DNA of 64,000 nucleotides from Arion vulgaris (taxonomy: Eukaryota; Mollusca; Gastropoda; Stylommatophora; Arionidae): positions 66,186,865 to 66,250,864 of the forward strand of contig CM036753.1 of assembly GCA_020796225.1 (NCBI GenBank), in the 5' to 3' direction. A program made the translations under genes and the position numbers. Under the pieces are notes generated by a model. The model was given only the letters and a program-made list of their open reading frames with translations. It was not told the origin of the DNA and searched no databases. Numbering within the stretch: the stretch's first letter is position 1; every line of letters begins with the position of its first letter. Positions 31,685 to 43,009 of the stretch are shown here, piece by piece.

Positions 31685-32835
31685 AACTGGACAGACAGAT
31701 AGATAGACAGACAAATAAACAGATATACAGATATATAGACAGATAGACGGATAGACAGATGGACAGATGGACGAACGAACGAATGAATGAACGAACGGAC
31801 GGACGGATGGATGGACGGACATACATACATTCAGACAGACAGACGGACGGATGGGTGGATGAGAGAACGGAAGGACGGACGGATGAATGGAAGAAGGGAA
31901 GGACCGATGGACGAACGGACGGATGGATGGAAGAACGAACGGATGGATGGAAGGACCGATGGACGAACGGACGGATGGATGGAAGAAGGGAAGGACCGAT
32001 GGACGAACGGACGGATGGATGGAAGAACGAACGGATGGATGGAAGCGACGATGGACGAACGGACGGATGGATGGAAGAAGGGGAAGACCGATGGACGAAC
32101 GGACGGATGGATGGAAGAAGGGAAGGACCGATGGACGAATGGACGGATGGATGGAAGAAGAACGAGGAAGGACCGATGGACGAACGGACGGATGGATGGA
32201 AGAAGGGAAGGACCGATGGACGAACGGACGGATGGATGGAAGAAGGGAAGGACCGATGGACGAACGGACGGATGGATGGAAGAAGGAAGGACCGATGGAC
32301 GAACGGACGGATGGATGGAAGAAGGGAAGGACCGATGGACGAACGGACGGATGGATGGAAGAAGGAAGGACCGATGGACGAACGGACGGATGGATGGAAG
32401 AAGGAGGACCGATGGACGAACAGATGGATGGATGGAAGAACGGACGGATGGATGGAAGGACCGATGGGCGAACGGACGGATGGATGGAAGAACGGACGGA
32501 TGGATGGAAGGACCGATGGGCGAACGGACGGATGGATGGAAGGACCGATGGACGAACGGACGGATGGATGGAAGAAGGGAGGACCGATGGACGAACGGAC
32601 GGATGGATGGAAGAACGGACGGATGGATGGAAGGACCGATGGACGAACAGACGGATGGACGAACGGATGGAAGAACGGAAGAACGGTAGGACGGACGGAG
32701 GGACGGATGGATGGAAGGACAGAAGGACCGACGGACGGATGGATGGAAGGACAAAAGGACCGACAGACGGATGGACGGAAGAATGGAAGGACCGAGGGAC
32801 GGACGGTCGGATGTATGGATGGAAGGACGGATTAA
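31685..32835 (+). repeat. GGAC/GGAT tetranucleotide-based array with ~40 bp higher-order unit
   Basis: Starts as GACA/GATA steps, then settles into a higher-order unit near gaaggaccgatggacgaacg plus gacggatggatggaagaagg. The period is a multiple of 4 with occasional shifts and the motif set contains no stop, so three plus frames and a minus frame stay open for about 300-360 codons at once. No protein is implied. Confidence 0.92.
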
Positions 32836-32969
32836 AGAATAGAACTTAAAACAATATGAAAGAATAATTATGAAAACTATAGTGTATCATAAATGTATTA
32901 TCCCAGCTTGACAACTATATGACGGTAATAGAAAAGCAAATTCTATGCGACATATTTTTATTATTACTT

Positions 32970-33400
32970 TAGTTATTCTGATATGAAGAGTATAATGGCA
33001 AGCTGATGACAAGAATAACAAAGAGTGGGTGAGAGAGGTAGGGGGACCAACGAGAAGAAAAAGAAAGGGTGGATGAGTGATTGAGACGACGCTGCTGGAA
33101 ATATGAGATCGATATCGGATCGCAAGATGATCGCTGCGGAAGCATGTGCACGGAGGTTGTAATGCTCACGTTGAAGAGCGCTTGTTGATCTCGCAGAGAG
33201 GGGAATGTTGCTTTAATGGACCCCTTCAGGCCGTGACCTGGGGTCAACACGATGATTACGATATCAGCAAAATCTTCAACATTTGAAGAAGTTGAAGAAG
33301 TTGAAAGGTGTGGGAGAAGGAGAATTAGAAAGAAGGACGAAGTGGAGGAGAGGGGATAAATAGATTGGTAATGTGAGGAGTGTTGCTTGATATTTCTAGG
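32970..33400. other. Unassigned interval
   Basis: A G-rich, purine-rich stretch with no motif; short minus-strand open frame at 32969-33250 lacks recognisable features. Confidence 0.35.
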
Positions 33401-33524
33401 TTTTTAAAAAAACACAATATCCTCTCCTGATGATATCGTGTTGACGTGGATGTCTTGATCTGATTTTTCAATTATCTCACGAACTTGTCCACAAAGTTGC
33501 TTGCACGTCTGAACTGAAGCAGGC

Positions 33525-34540
33525 GTTGACGATGACACATTCGACAGACTTGTGTACATATTTGATCGTATAAGCGTAATTTGATGACACATTGACAAAG
33601 CAATGTAGATATTTTGTTGTTTAAATAAAATTTGATGACATATTGACAAAGCAATGTAGATAATATGTTGTTTAAATAAACTATGGTGACATATTGACAA
33701 AGTAATGGAGATATTTTGTTGTGTAATGGAACTGAGATGACACATCGACAAAGTAATTTAGACAATTTAAAAAAAAAAATTAACTAGAATGCGACTTTGA
33801 CAAAATAATGTAGATATATTTGTTGTATAAGCGAATTAAGATGATATATCGACATTGTAGTTTAAATATATTGCTATATACACGAACAAGAATGACACAT
33901 TGACAAAGGAGTGTAGATATTTTGTTGTTTAAACGAATTATGACGACAAATCGACAAAGTAGTGTAGATAATTTGTTGTGTAAGCGAAAACAAACAAGGA
34001 TGACACATTGACAAACTAATGTAGATATTTTTCTTGTATAAACGAACTATGGTGACAAAAACGACAAAGTAATGTAGAAATGTTTGTATAAATGAACTAG
34101 AATAACACATTTATAAAGTAGTTAAATATTTTGTTGTACAAACGAACAATGATGACAAAGTAAAGTAGATAATTTGTTATATAAACTAAATATGATCACT
34201 CATTAACAAAATAATGTAGATATTTATGTTGTATAAACTAACTATGATCGCAGATCGAGAAAGTAATGTAGATAAAATTGATATATCGTAAATAATGTAA
34301 TAGTGTATAAACAATAATGAAAGTAATGTAGATTATTTGTTGTATAAACCAAATATGATGATATATCGATAAAGTAATGTAGATTATTTGTTGTATAAAC
34401 CAAATATGATGACATATCGATAAAGTAATGTAGATATTTGTTGTATAAACCAAATATGATGACATATCGATAAAGTAATGTAGATATTTGTTGTATAAAT
34501 GAACTATGATGACACATCGACAAAATATTGTTGTTACATT
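33525..34540 (-). repeat. Decayed ~50-60 bp tandem array, about 17 units
   Basis: Recurring gatgacacattgacaaag, aatgtagatattttgttgt and ataaacgaactatgatgac. Best conserved at the right end (34325-34500, two near-identical ~60 bp units). Repeated open frames (CHHSSFIQQ-type) on the minus strand reflect the repeat. Confidence 0.8.
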
Positions 34541-34932
34541 ATTGTAAAACGATGTATCATGATTGATAAGTGAGATGTATGAATATAAAAGTACTGACGT
34601 CTGTCCGCATGCCCTTAGTAATAAATGTTGCGCTTCCATATGTATACTTGTGATTTCTATATATGTATTGTTGCACGGTAGTGAGAATTTATGTTTATAT
34701 ATGTGTATGTGATACAAATGTCTAGATAAGAAATAGCATTCAATGGTAGATGTAGCGATGAGATAAGGAATATAATAAATCATGGAAAGATATGAAAGTC
34801 GAGAAAATGTAGGGCATAGTACGCACACAAAAATATTGGTTATTGAGACAACAACAATGAGTTATTCAGTATTACAAAAATTCAATTATCTGGTGCCCGG
34901 AATCTTTGTGGCGAAGGTTTTTTTTTTACCCA

Positions 34933-35896
34933 TAACCATTGGGATAATGGAATTTCGATCATATATGATCGATGCAACATGCTTTTTTAAGTAGCCATAA
35001 TTTTGTATCCATTTTGCATTTAAGTTAGTAAAAGTTATGTTAACTAATGCAGAACGTATGATAATCTAATAAAAAATTATAAAAAAATTATTTATATATT
35101 TTTTAGATGTTTAATCTCGTTGACTGGAGCACACCTCATTTCCCACTTTTCCATTTTGTAGAAACGCCCAAATTGCTCCATCCAAAAATCCATTAAATAT
35201 GTGATAAAATGAATTCTAATAACTCAGATTACTGTCCTGATGAAGACACCAGTGATTCTTCAAATATCTATGCTTGGGTCAGATGAACATTCTATGCCTG
35301 TGTTACTTTGACTCTGTTTGCAAGATGCCCAATAACTTTTTCCTGATTATTTTGTCTATCAAATATCATTGGGTAATCTTATTTACTATTATTTGAAATG
35401 TTTAGAAATTATATACCTATTTCATGTTTATTTATGATACTATAAGTGTTAGTTCTTTATAGGCTTTCTCTTGAAGACCATATTTATTGACTTTTTATTT
35501 AAAATATGAAAATATTGAATATTATAAATTTCATGATTACTGCCTTTCATATTTTCCAAACATGTTTAAATTCATATATGTTTTGCAAATATGAAGACTT
35601 TAAAAGACTGTAATAAAAGATTTCATTATATTCGTCATACTTATTTTTTCCTTCTTTGTAACTGTAAAAAATTCGTCATTTGTAGAATAATCTATTTTTA
35701 GACTTTTCATAAGTAGGTCACGGATATCATATATTACATCACAATTATGTTAAAACTACATATCCTGATAGCCCATTCAATTAGCTTTCCAACCATATAT
35801 AACATTTCTATTTTCAATGCAAAGAATTTGTATGGTTGCTAAATATAGAGCAGGACATCAAAAATACCAAAAAATCTAAAAACCTGCCAATGGTTA
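34933..35896. mobile_element. Candidate piggyBac-like non-autonomous element
   Basis: Ten-base inverted ends taaccattgg (34933-34942) and ccaatggtta (35887-35896), with TTAA at the right end but ataa at the left. Inside, an ATG at about 35210 opens NSNNSDYCPDEDTSDSS, reminiscent of an acidic piggyBac transposase N-terminus, before a stop. AT-rich otherwise. Confidence 0.35.
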
Positions 35897-36060
35897 AGAG
35901 TTAAGACGTTTTTTCTGTGTTCTGAAGCTTATGTGTTCGAATCCGGACAGAGTCGTACAGTTCAAATTTGTATTTTCCCTGAGATTTCTAATATTATTGC
36001 TGGAGCTACGGAGTTTATGTTCTGTGAAATCATCTCGGTAGATAGTGTATTTATATCTAG
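35890..36060 (+). mobile_element. SINE-1 copy, truncated
   Basis: B box gtgttcgaatccgg near 35934 and the body gctggagctacggagtt. It meets an inverted copy ~40 bp further on. Confidence 0.7.
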
Positions 36061-36089
36061 AAGTTCTAATGAGGAAGAATTGGTGTCAT

Positions 36090-36296
36090 TGCAACGGGTT
36101 TCTCATATGGCTCTGTCCCTATCGGCAGAAATGGTTAGTCATCTGTCGAAAGTGTTGCACAAAGCACAAACTCCGTTGATATAGCTAAAATCTTATGAAT
36201 CTCAGGAAACAAATGCACATGTGACTCGGTCAAGATTCGAATCCACAACTTTCAGAACGACAGGCAAACATCTTACCCACTTCCTTATAGAGACCC
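36090..36296 (-). mobile_element. SINE-1 copy, inverted partner
   Basis: Inverse body gcacaaagcacaaactccgt, inverse B box agattcgaatccac at 36233 and inverse A-box region cttacccacttcctt. Confidence 0.75.
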
Positions 36297-36496
36297 CGAA
36301 AGATATACGTTCGCTAATGCTGACAAGCACGACACCTGATGATGTTGTATGTGATTGCTGTCTTTACACACGTCTTTGACATCTTCTAAATATATGTGGG
36401 TATTTTCTTTCTCTAAATACTTTTTGTGATTTTATGTCCATTTTTGTTTTTCTTTTGTTTCTTCGTACACATTGCTTATAGATGTATTTATATCTT

Positions 36497-36749
36497 CTTC
36501 TTCTTTGCGTACGTTCTTTACGACCAATTTTAATCACTTTTTGTGATATGTTTGATCTTTGCCAAGAACGTGTATATGTTGCACATTGGTTTGGTAGGCC
36601 CCTAAACGCATAGACTTCTACACGTTTAGGATACATGCATCCGATTTCAGCCAAACCTCCTTAGTCGCCTCTTACGACATGCATGGCAGGTAACAGTGGT
36701 TCTATTCTTTACACCCCAAATTTGGACCTCGGTAACCACTCGGGCGATT
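36497..36749 (-). mobile_element. SINE-4 copy with 12 bp target-site duplication
   Basis: tatttatatctt at 36485-36496 and 36750-36761. Full-length inverse body from ttctttgcgtacgttcttta to accactcgggcg. Confidence 0.9.
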
Positions 36750-36759
36750 TATTTATATC

Positions 36760-37085
36760 TTAATATAGCCATCATAATTGCACTTTGGGAATAACCATGT
36801 TGCACTGATCTCTTTCTTTCTTGTACAGGAATATCTAAGTGACAATGAACGAACCCGTAGCACCGGCGAGTGTTCCGATGTAATTTTGAATATGGTAACA
36901 ATTTAAGTAGGAATCTTATTTTAAATCTTTTTTAAGAATTTTCCGATGTAGCAGTTTTGTAGCTTACTCTTTTCAACTTTTGTCATCTATCAATGGTTAT
37001 TTTATATAAACACAGAATCAACGTGTTATCGTCCGTCTCCGATAGGACTATGAATTTGATCTCACCTACAATGAGATGAGAGATC
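36760..37085 (+). repeat. Family I dispersed repeat
   Basis: Has gccatcataattgcactttg, atctctttctttcttgtaca, and the 3' half with tatcgtccgtctccgatagg. Confidence 0.68.
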
Positions 37086-37311
37086 TCTGGAAAAAATATT
37101 TCAAAGGCACCACGTGAGGAACGAACTGAGTATCTTTGGAGCGAAGGGTGAGCACATTAACTACATGCCACAGAGCATTCCCACCCAGAACATGTGCATA
37201 TACATGCGTGTATGAATGAGCAAGCATAGTATCCCAATGCCGGTTATGATTGTAGGCTTTTGTCACAGAGCACGTGTGTATGCACATTCGTCTCAAGAAG
37301 TTGTTGAACTG

Positions 37312-37378
37312 TTGATCATATTCTTTGCTTCTGTTGCTTCCTCTGAGGTTCTTGCAAAAAAAAAAAAGAAAAAATAAT
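37312..37378 (+). mobile_element. SINE-7 3' end with poly-A
   Basis: gttgatcatattctttgctt then tgttgcttcctctgaggttc and a run of twelve A. Only the 3' end is present. Confidence 0.6.
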
Positions 37379-37564
37379 AGTTGTTTTCACTTTAAAATAA
37401 ACAGATTGTTGCGTCCAAAGGTTGATGCACGTGTAATTTATGATATCTGTCGATACGTGTTATGTATCTGTGTGCCCAGCGACTATCGCGAGCGCTAGTG
37501 TGTTTACACACGCGCTTGTGTGTTTCGAAGGAGCACGTGTATGTGTGTGTGCCTAAACACAAGA

Positions 37565-37797
37565 AAGCTGGAGTTACTGCCTGTAATACAGCTTTTTTAA
37601 GGCGATGAAGGACATGGGGATGGACATGTGCCTGTGGAATTGAATGGTCACATGTCTAGTGCAATCGTCGCAAAACTGTTCAGGTTAGGATTTTTCTTTA
37701 TACCCCCGACATAAAAACTCCTTGGTCTTACCGGGGATTGAACACGAGTCTCCCACATGTGAGCCCGTGATCTAATCCATTAGACCAGACGTTCAAC
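37565..37797 (-). mobile_element. SINE-2 copy
   Basis: Inverse of 47373-47612: inverse B box gggattgaacac near 37734 and inverse A box ccattagacca near 37779. Body cgcaaaactgttcaggttag. Confidence 0.78.
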
Positions 37798-38035
37798 TTG
37801 TGTGTGTATACTGTGTCAACTTGTGTGTGTATAATTTGTCAACTTGTGTGTATACTGTGTCAACTTGTGTGTGTATACTGTGTCAACTTGTGTGTTTATA
37901 CTGTGTCAACTTGTGTGTGTGTATACTGTGTCAACTTGTGTGTGTATACTGTATTAACTTGTGTGTGTATACTGTGTCAACTTGTGTGTGTATACTGTGT
38001 CAACTTGTGTGTGTATACTGTGTTATTTTTCATAT
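37793..38035. repeat. ~22 bp minisatellite, about 11 copies
   Basis: Unit cttgtgtgtgtatactgtgt plus caa. It begins exactly at the 5' end of the SINE-2 copy. Open in several frames as Cys-Val-Tyr repeats. Confidence 0.9.
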
Positions 38036-38217
38036 TATTATGTCAGATTGCGTCATTTCCTCCAAACACAAAACAGATGAGCTTCAAATTCTCTTGATTG
38101 GATTTACAGAAGTCTGTGGCGATTTTGGATGTCACTAATCTACGAGTAATTAATACTAACGTGCTGGTTCAGAGCACAGAACCTTTTGTGAAGACAAGTT
38201 GAGTGTGGTATAACAGT

Positions 38218-38460
38218 TCACTTATCTATTGTCTATTCCCAGGTAGAAGATGTAGTTGGCTGTCCACTCTTATCGTTAAGCGTAGGGATGGGAGCTTTAA
38301 TTTGCGTTGTAGTTGAGTCGCCCTTGTTGTGTTATATCCGTGTTTATGTAGTGTGGTCATGATATTGTCTATCCATCTTTTTCTTAGTCTTCCCTTAGCT
38401 CTAGTACCTGATCTCTTTTATTGTATGCTGTTATTGGTGGTTGGTTGTTCACTTATCTGG
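38218..38460 (-). mobile_element. LINE-c 3' end
   Basis: Inverse of 6330-6500 (plus strand cccaggtagaagatgtagtt, cctgatctcttttattgtat). Matches 61705-61935 closely. Confidence 0.8.
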
Positions 38461-39472
38461 TCGTCTAAATATCAAGACTTCTTATTTTTTTATTATGCTG
38501 AAAATATAAATCGCTTGTCTAGTGGCCGTGAAGTTGTGCTTCCCATTCCATTAACTATGTTTTTGTAACACATTTCTTGGCCTTTTCATAGTTTAATCTG
38601 ATTTAAGTTTGTTGTAATTTTGTCTCCATCTTTGTCAATATGCCTACCTCACCGTTGAAAAGCATTTTTTTTTCTGTTCGCCAGCTATGAATTTCTGTGA
38701 TTCGATGACCCCTTTGAGCAATTTTTGTGTGAAGGCTTGCTTTCCTTATCATCAGTGTCCCTCGCCATGCAAGTGCATTTTATTTCGACTTCAGAGGTGT
38801 TTTTAATTTAGATCCCTAAGTAACCATCGGATGGCGATATAGAGAGAAGTGATCGCAAGACCACCCTCAACACAGCCAAAGATGGTCTATGGTCTGTCCT
38901 AGCAACAAGTCCTATTCCGCCTCTCCAGGATAACAGACTCGCTTTACCTTACTACAAATTTAAATTGCACAACTAGCCTGTGCCACTGCGAGAAGGCACG
39001 ACGGCAGTGCACTGCTGCAGACGCCCACGCAGCAGGCCTGAGACGAAACCTGGCCGGAAAATACCATGCTAAATGAACTACGAGGAACGAGTCCATAAAA
39101 CACAGCAAATTTATTTGAAGTCTGTACATCAGTCTAAGTGGTGATCGCTTGAGAGAGAGATCCCTAAGTAAGGATCAAGACTTCCTGTAGTTCAACCTCG
39201 AACATTGTGTATATTGAGAATATTTGCCGGAATGCCCACGGCACTAGCGACTAGCGAGGCATGTTATCAACTTTAATATCAGTGAGGCGGTATCGGTAAC
39301 TCCCTTATCTTGCAACGAAATATAAACCACCTTATTGCAACTATTTAAAACTAGAGTTCATATATAGACTGTACAGTACTTCACTTAGGTCTTATATTTG
39401 TGTATTTTTAACAGTGTTTTATGTGCGTCAGACATATGGTATCTTATGTGCTTCTAACATATTTGCTTTGAG
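38461..39472. other. Unassigned interval
   Basis: Nothing recognised except diverged 50 bp array units from about 39385 (ttatgtgcgtcagacatatg). Confidence 0.4.
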
Positions 39473-39633
39473 CAGTGGCGGCTCGTAGTCAGTTTTCTTG
39501 GTAGGGCCAGACACAGATTTTAGGAAAAATTCTGGTTTTTTGAGTATTTACTATTATTTGTCTATTCCGGGAAGTTATTAGCCCTTTCAATTATTGGTGG
39601 GGCCGGGCCACTGACCTAAATGACAGACCGCCT
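39473..39633. mobile_element. hAT-like MITE, copy 1
   Basis: Starts cagtggcggctcgtag and ends gaccgcctg, diverged inverted ends. The body ttactattatttgtctattc and ccgggaagttatta matches 62507-62673. It sits within the edge of a tandem array. Confidence 0.65.
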
Positions 39634-39654
39634 GGTTTACATAAATCTTATGTT

Positions 39655-40265
39655 AACATACAACTCTTTTTGATATAACCTACAGCATCTATATCGTCTA
39701 ACATACACGCCTTATTTAATATGAACATACAGCATCCTATGTACGTCTAACATACAACGCCTTATTTGATATGAACATACAGCATCCTATGTACGTCTAA
39801 CATACAACGCCTTATTTGATATGAACATACAGCATCCTATGTACGTCTAACATACAACGCCTTATTTAATATGAACATACAGCATCCTATGTACGTCTAA
39901 CATACAACGCCTTATTTGATATGAACATACAGCCTCCTATGTACGTCAACATACAATCGTCTATTTAATTTGAACATACAGCTCTTTACTCTTCTACAAC
40001 GCCATTTGATAGACATCACTTATGTAGTAACTCACTCTTTGTGATTGACCTCAGCACCCTGAGTCTCTACATGGCCTTGATTTAATATGACATGCCTTAT
40101 GCGCCTAACAAGCTAACGTCTTATTTGATATGAACATACAGCCTCCTATGTACGTCTAACATACAACGTCTTATTTAATATGAACATACAGCCTCCTATG
40201 TACGTCTAACATACAACGTCTAACATACAACGTCTAACATACAACGTCTTATTTGCGTCTAATAC
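39655..40265 (+). repeat. 50 bp minisatellite, about 11 copies
   Basis: Unit catacaacgccttatttgat plus atgaacatacagcatcctat and gtacgtctaa. The centre (39960-40120) is decayed and the last units are reduced to short catacaacgtctaa steps. Confidence 0.88.
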
Positions 40266-40304
40266 GTCAACATTTGTGTAAATACCATCACTATATGTGT
40301 GCGC

Positions 40305-40645
40305 TCTTCATCTTCTTCTTCAAGCGCTCCATATCGACCACTTGTTAACCACTCTTTGTGATTTGTATGTGAGCTGAGCCTAAGAGCGATTGTACGTTGT
40401 GCCAGTTATGCGCCTACAAGTAAGTCAGCACATCCGGTTTCTGCGACGCTTTTTATTTACTAGGGTAGCTTTCCTAGGCCCCTATCTCAGTCGCCTTGTA
40501 GGTCTCAGTTTTACTAATTTGTGCTTCCCACGTGGGCCCCGGCAACACGGGCGGTGTGGGCGTTAAAAACCATTGTACAATATACATAAAAGATGTGTAA
40601 TCAGCAGTAGACTTTTGACTCATTAAATACTAATATTTTTATTCT
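40305..40645 (-). mobile_element. SINE-5 copy with extended shared flank
   Basis: SINE-5 inverse body to caacacgggcggtgtg. The next ~80 bp (cgttaaaaaccattgtacaa ... gactcattaaatactaat) are also present after the copy at 55685, so a larger unit was duplicated. Confidence 0.75.
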
Positions 40646-41358
40646 TGCAAAAATAAAGTATACACCTTTAGTCATACTACGATACCGATTAGGGCACATC
40701 TAATCCGTCAGTAGAATAAAATCATATTAAATGGCACCCACTTGCCTACTTTTAATCCTTTGAGTCTAATCACATTCCAGCTTTGCAATTGTCCAGACGA
40801 CCAGGTTACGAATGGCTTGCCCTCTGTGTCTACCATCTGGCAATGAAAGAAGTGAAGTGGAAGAAAAACGGCATAATTAAAACTGAATGTTTTAAAATAC
40901 ACCTATGTCTTCTTTTTATTTAGTATCATTTCCCAGTAGCATTGGACACAGACAACAGAGCTCTTGTACAGGTTCGGCTGTGTTATAAGTATGATTATAA
41001 GTTAAGAAGATTAGGACACAGGCAACGACGGCCAACTTCTCATATTGTCGAGTAAGTTTATTCTTCAGGCAGGATCTATTGTTACAACTTAGTACACAAT
41101 GATGTCAGTTGTGTGCACATCATCATGAAACAGTGACCACTACCATTGCGGGTGTAAAACACTGGATAATGTCAGGAAGTTTCTTCATTCATCCAAGGCC
41201 TGATAAATGTAACACAGTTGATGAAACAATGTAACAACCTGCAAACTACATGGCATTGGGTCTAAGAACAAGAGTCCATGTGTTGCTACATCTGAAGAAG
41301 AAGATTCATTGTGCTTTGTAAGTTTGTTTAGATCATGATGAAACAAAACTTTTAATTT
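40646..41358. other. Unassigned interval
   Basis: No recognised element. The 40708-40902 (-) open frame has no domain. Confidence 0.4.
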
Positions 41359-41370
41359 ACGAGAAAAATT

Positions 41371-41624
41371 CACCCGAGTGGTTACCGGCCCAAATTTGGG
41401 GTGTAAAGAATAGAACCACTGTTACCTGCCACGCATGTCGTAAGAGGCGACTAAGGAGGTTTGGCTGAAATCGGATGCATGTGTCCTAAGCGTGTAGAAG
41501 TCTATGCGTTTAGGGGCCTATCAAACCAATATGCAATGTATACACGTTCTTGGCAAAGATGAAACATATCACAAAGAGTGATTAAAATTGGTCATAAAGA
41601 ACGAACGCAAAGAAGAAGAAGAGG
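41371..41624 (+). mobile_element. SINE-4 copy with 12 bp target-site duplication
   Basis: acgagaaaaatt at 41359-41370 and 41625-41636. Sense strand plus: cacccgagtggttaccgg, core catgtcgtaagaggcgacta, tail gcaaagaagaagaagagg. It is the clearest full-length copy for defining the family. Confidence 0.92.
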
Positions 41625-41743
41625 ACGAGAAAAATTGTTTTTCTTTAAAGTAGTTAGAAAAAAACACATTAATCCATCTGTCCTAAATTATACAAGGACA
41701 CTAAGTATTAACCTTTATTCTTGTTTGACAACATTCCAACAAA

Positions 41744-41746
<3 letters not shown>

Positions 41747-41798
<52 letters not shown>
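41747..41798. repeat. (TA)n microsatellite
   Basis: About 52 bp of pure TA. Confidence 0.95.
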
Positions 41799-41801
<3 letters not shown>

Positions 41802-42390
41802 AAACTGCACGTTAAAAAGTATATTTCAGTCTCTATAAACTATATCATTATATCGTTCCTATATCAGCTTTATCATTCCTCATTAAGAAACATATTTCCT
41901 GTGAGCTTTACATACCTGTCTAGCTTTGTTATTGCTGTTATATAATTATATTCACTAGCCTTGAAGTTTTCTCTGAATTCTTACAATTCTCATTATATTG
42001 TTACTTAATTGAAGCTGTCACAGCACATGATTTGTCTATAAGATAAAAGCATCACAGCAAATCGATCTGTTTTTGATGAACATTTAAGCTAAGGAAGAGA
42101 AATGTGTGTAATATATATATATCATCAAATCGTATGTTCCCTGTGGAACGTCGCTTTTATCCCAGCCCGCCTGAAACAAGCTCTGTCTTTAGTAAATTCT
42201 CCTGCCTCCTCCAGCGTCATGTTCAACGTCTCTTTAATGTCCTGCTGCCACCTTCGCGCTGATCGCCCCTCGCCTCGTACTCCCGGAACCATGCCATTCA
42301 TTATCTTCTCTCCAAACCCCTGTGACGTTTAACGTGGCCAAAATATTTCATCTTCCGAGACATGGTCTTATTTACGAGCCAATACTCCTT

Positions 42391-42592
42391 TGTGCGTGGA
42401 ATTTTTCCCGACCGCGACGGCTCTCAGGTCGACCCAGCCTCAACTGGGTACCAGACATGCTCTGGGAAAGTAAAGGCGGCCGGCGTGATGCTGACCACAT
42501 CACCCATCGTGTGCCGACGGTCAATGAAAATACAGGCCTAACACTGTATTGACCTATATACCACGAGGTATGAAAGGGTTCCTTTACTTACT
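42391..42592 (+). mobile_element. Family F element inserted in LINE-e
   Basis: Body ggctctcaggtcgacccagc and ctcaactgggtaccaga, also at 46695, 48035 and 50995. Short TSD tactcctt flanks it (near 42385 and 42592). Its 3' end supplies 28 bp of the adjacent 51 bp repeat unit. Confidence 0.65.
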
Positions 42593-42820
42593 CCTTGATA
42601 TGCAGATCTTGTAGCGAGGTATGAAAGGGTTCCTTGACTTACTCCTTGATATGCAGATCTTGTAGCGAGGTATGAAAGGGTACCTTGACTTACTCCTTGA
42701 TATGCAGATCTTGTAGCGAGGTATGAAAGGGTTCCTTTACTTACTCCTTGATATGCAGATCTTGTAGCGAGGTATGAAAGGGTTCCTTTACTTACTCCTT
42801 GATATGCAGATCTTGTAGGA
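42565..42820. repeat. 51 bp minisatellite spanning a family F/LINE-e junction, 5 copies
   Basis: Units begin gaggtatgaaagggttcc at 42565, 42616, 42667, 42718 and 42769. The first ~28 bp of each are the family F 3' end; the last ~23 bp (ccttgatatgcagatcttgt) are LINE-e coding sequence. The units are nearly identical. Confidence 0.88.
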
Positions 42821-43009
42821 TGTCTTTGCTTTTACTCTTCTCTGTCCAGGATGTTCTAAGAACTTTTTTGTGTAACAGCTTATTTCGAAATCTTCTATTT
42901 TATTCTTTAATGTTTGTGTTATAGCCTACGATTCACATCTATATGTATATATATATGGGGATGAACTAGGTCTACGTTTCTTAGTTGCGGTAAGGACATG
43001 TTGCAACGA

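Larger units (their letters stand above)
42105..42950 (-). mobile_element. LINE-e C-terminal domain, split by family F and an array
   Basis: Minus strand from 42945: CES.AITQTLKNKIEDFEISC, then KTSYKICISRS. After the array and insert it resumes as KEYWLVNKTMSRKMKYFGHV, KRHRGLERR and EEAGEFTKDRACFRRAG. Removing 42391-42820 rejoins QDLHIKE to YWLVNKT in a plausible LINE order. Confidence 0.8.

Noticed and set aside
31759..32849. Long open frames (about 300-358 codons) rich in MDGWKD-type repeats
   Set aside because: They overlap in several frames and on both strands of a stop-free tetranucleotide array, so openness carries no information about coding.
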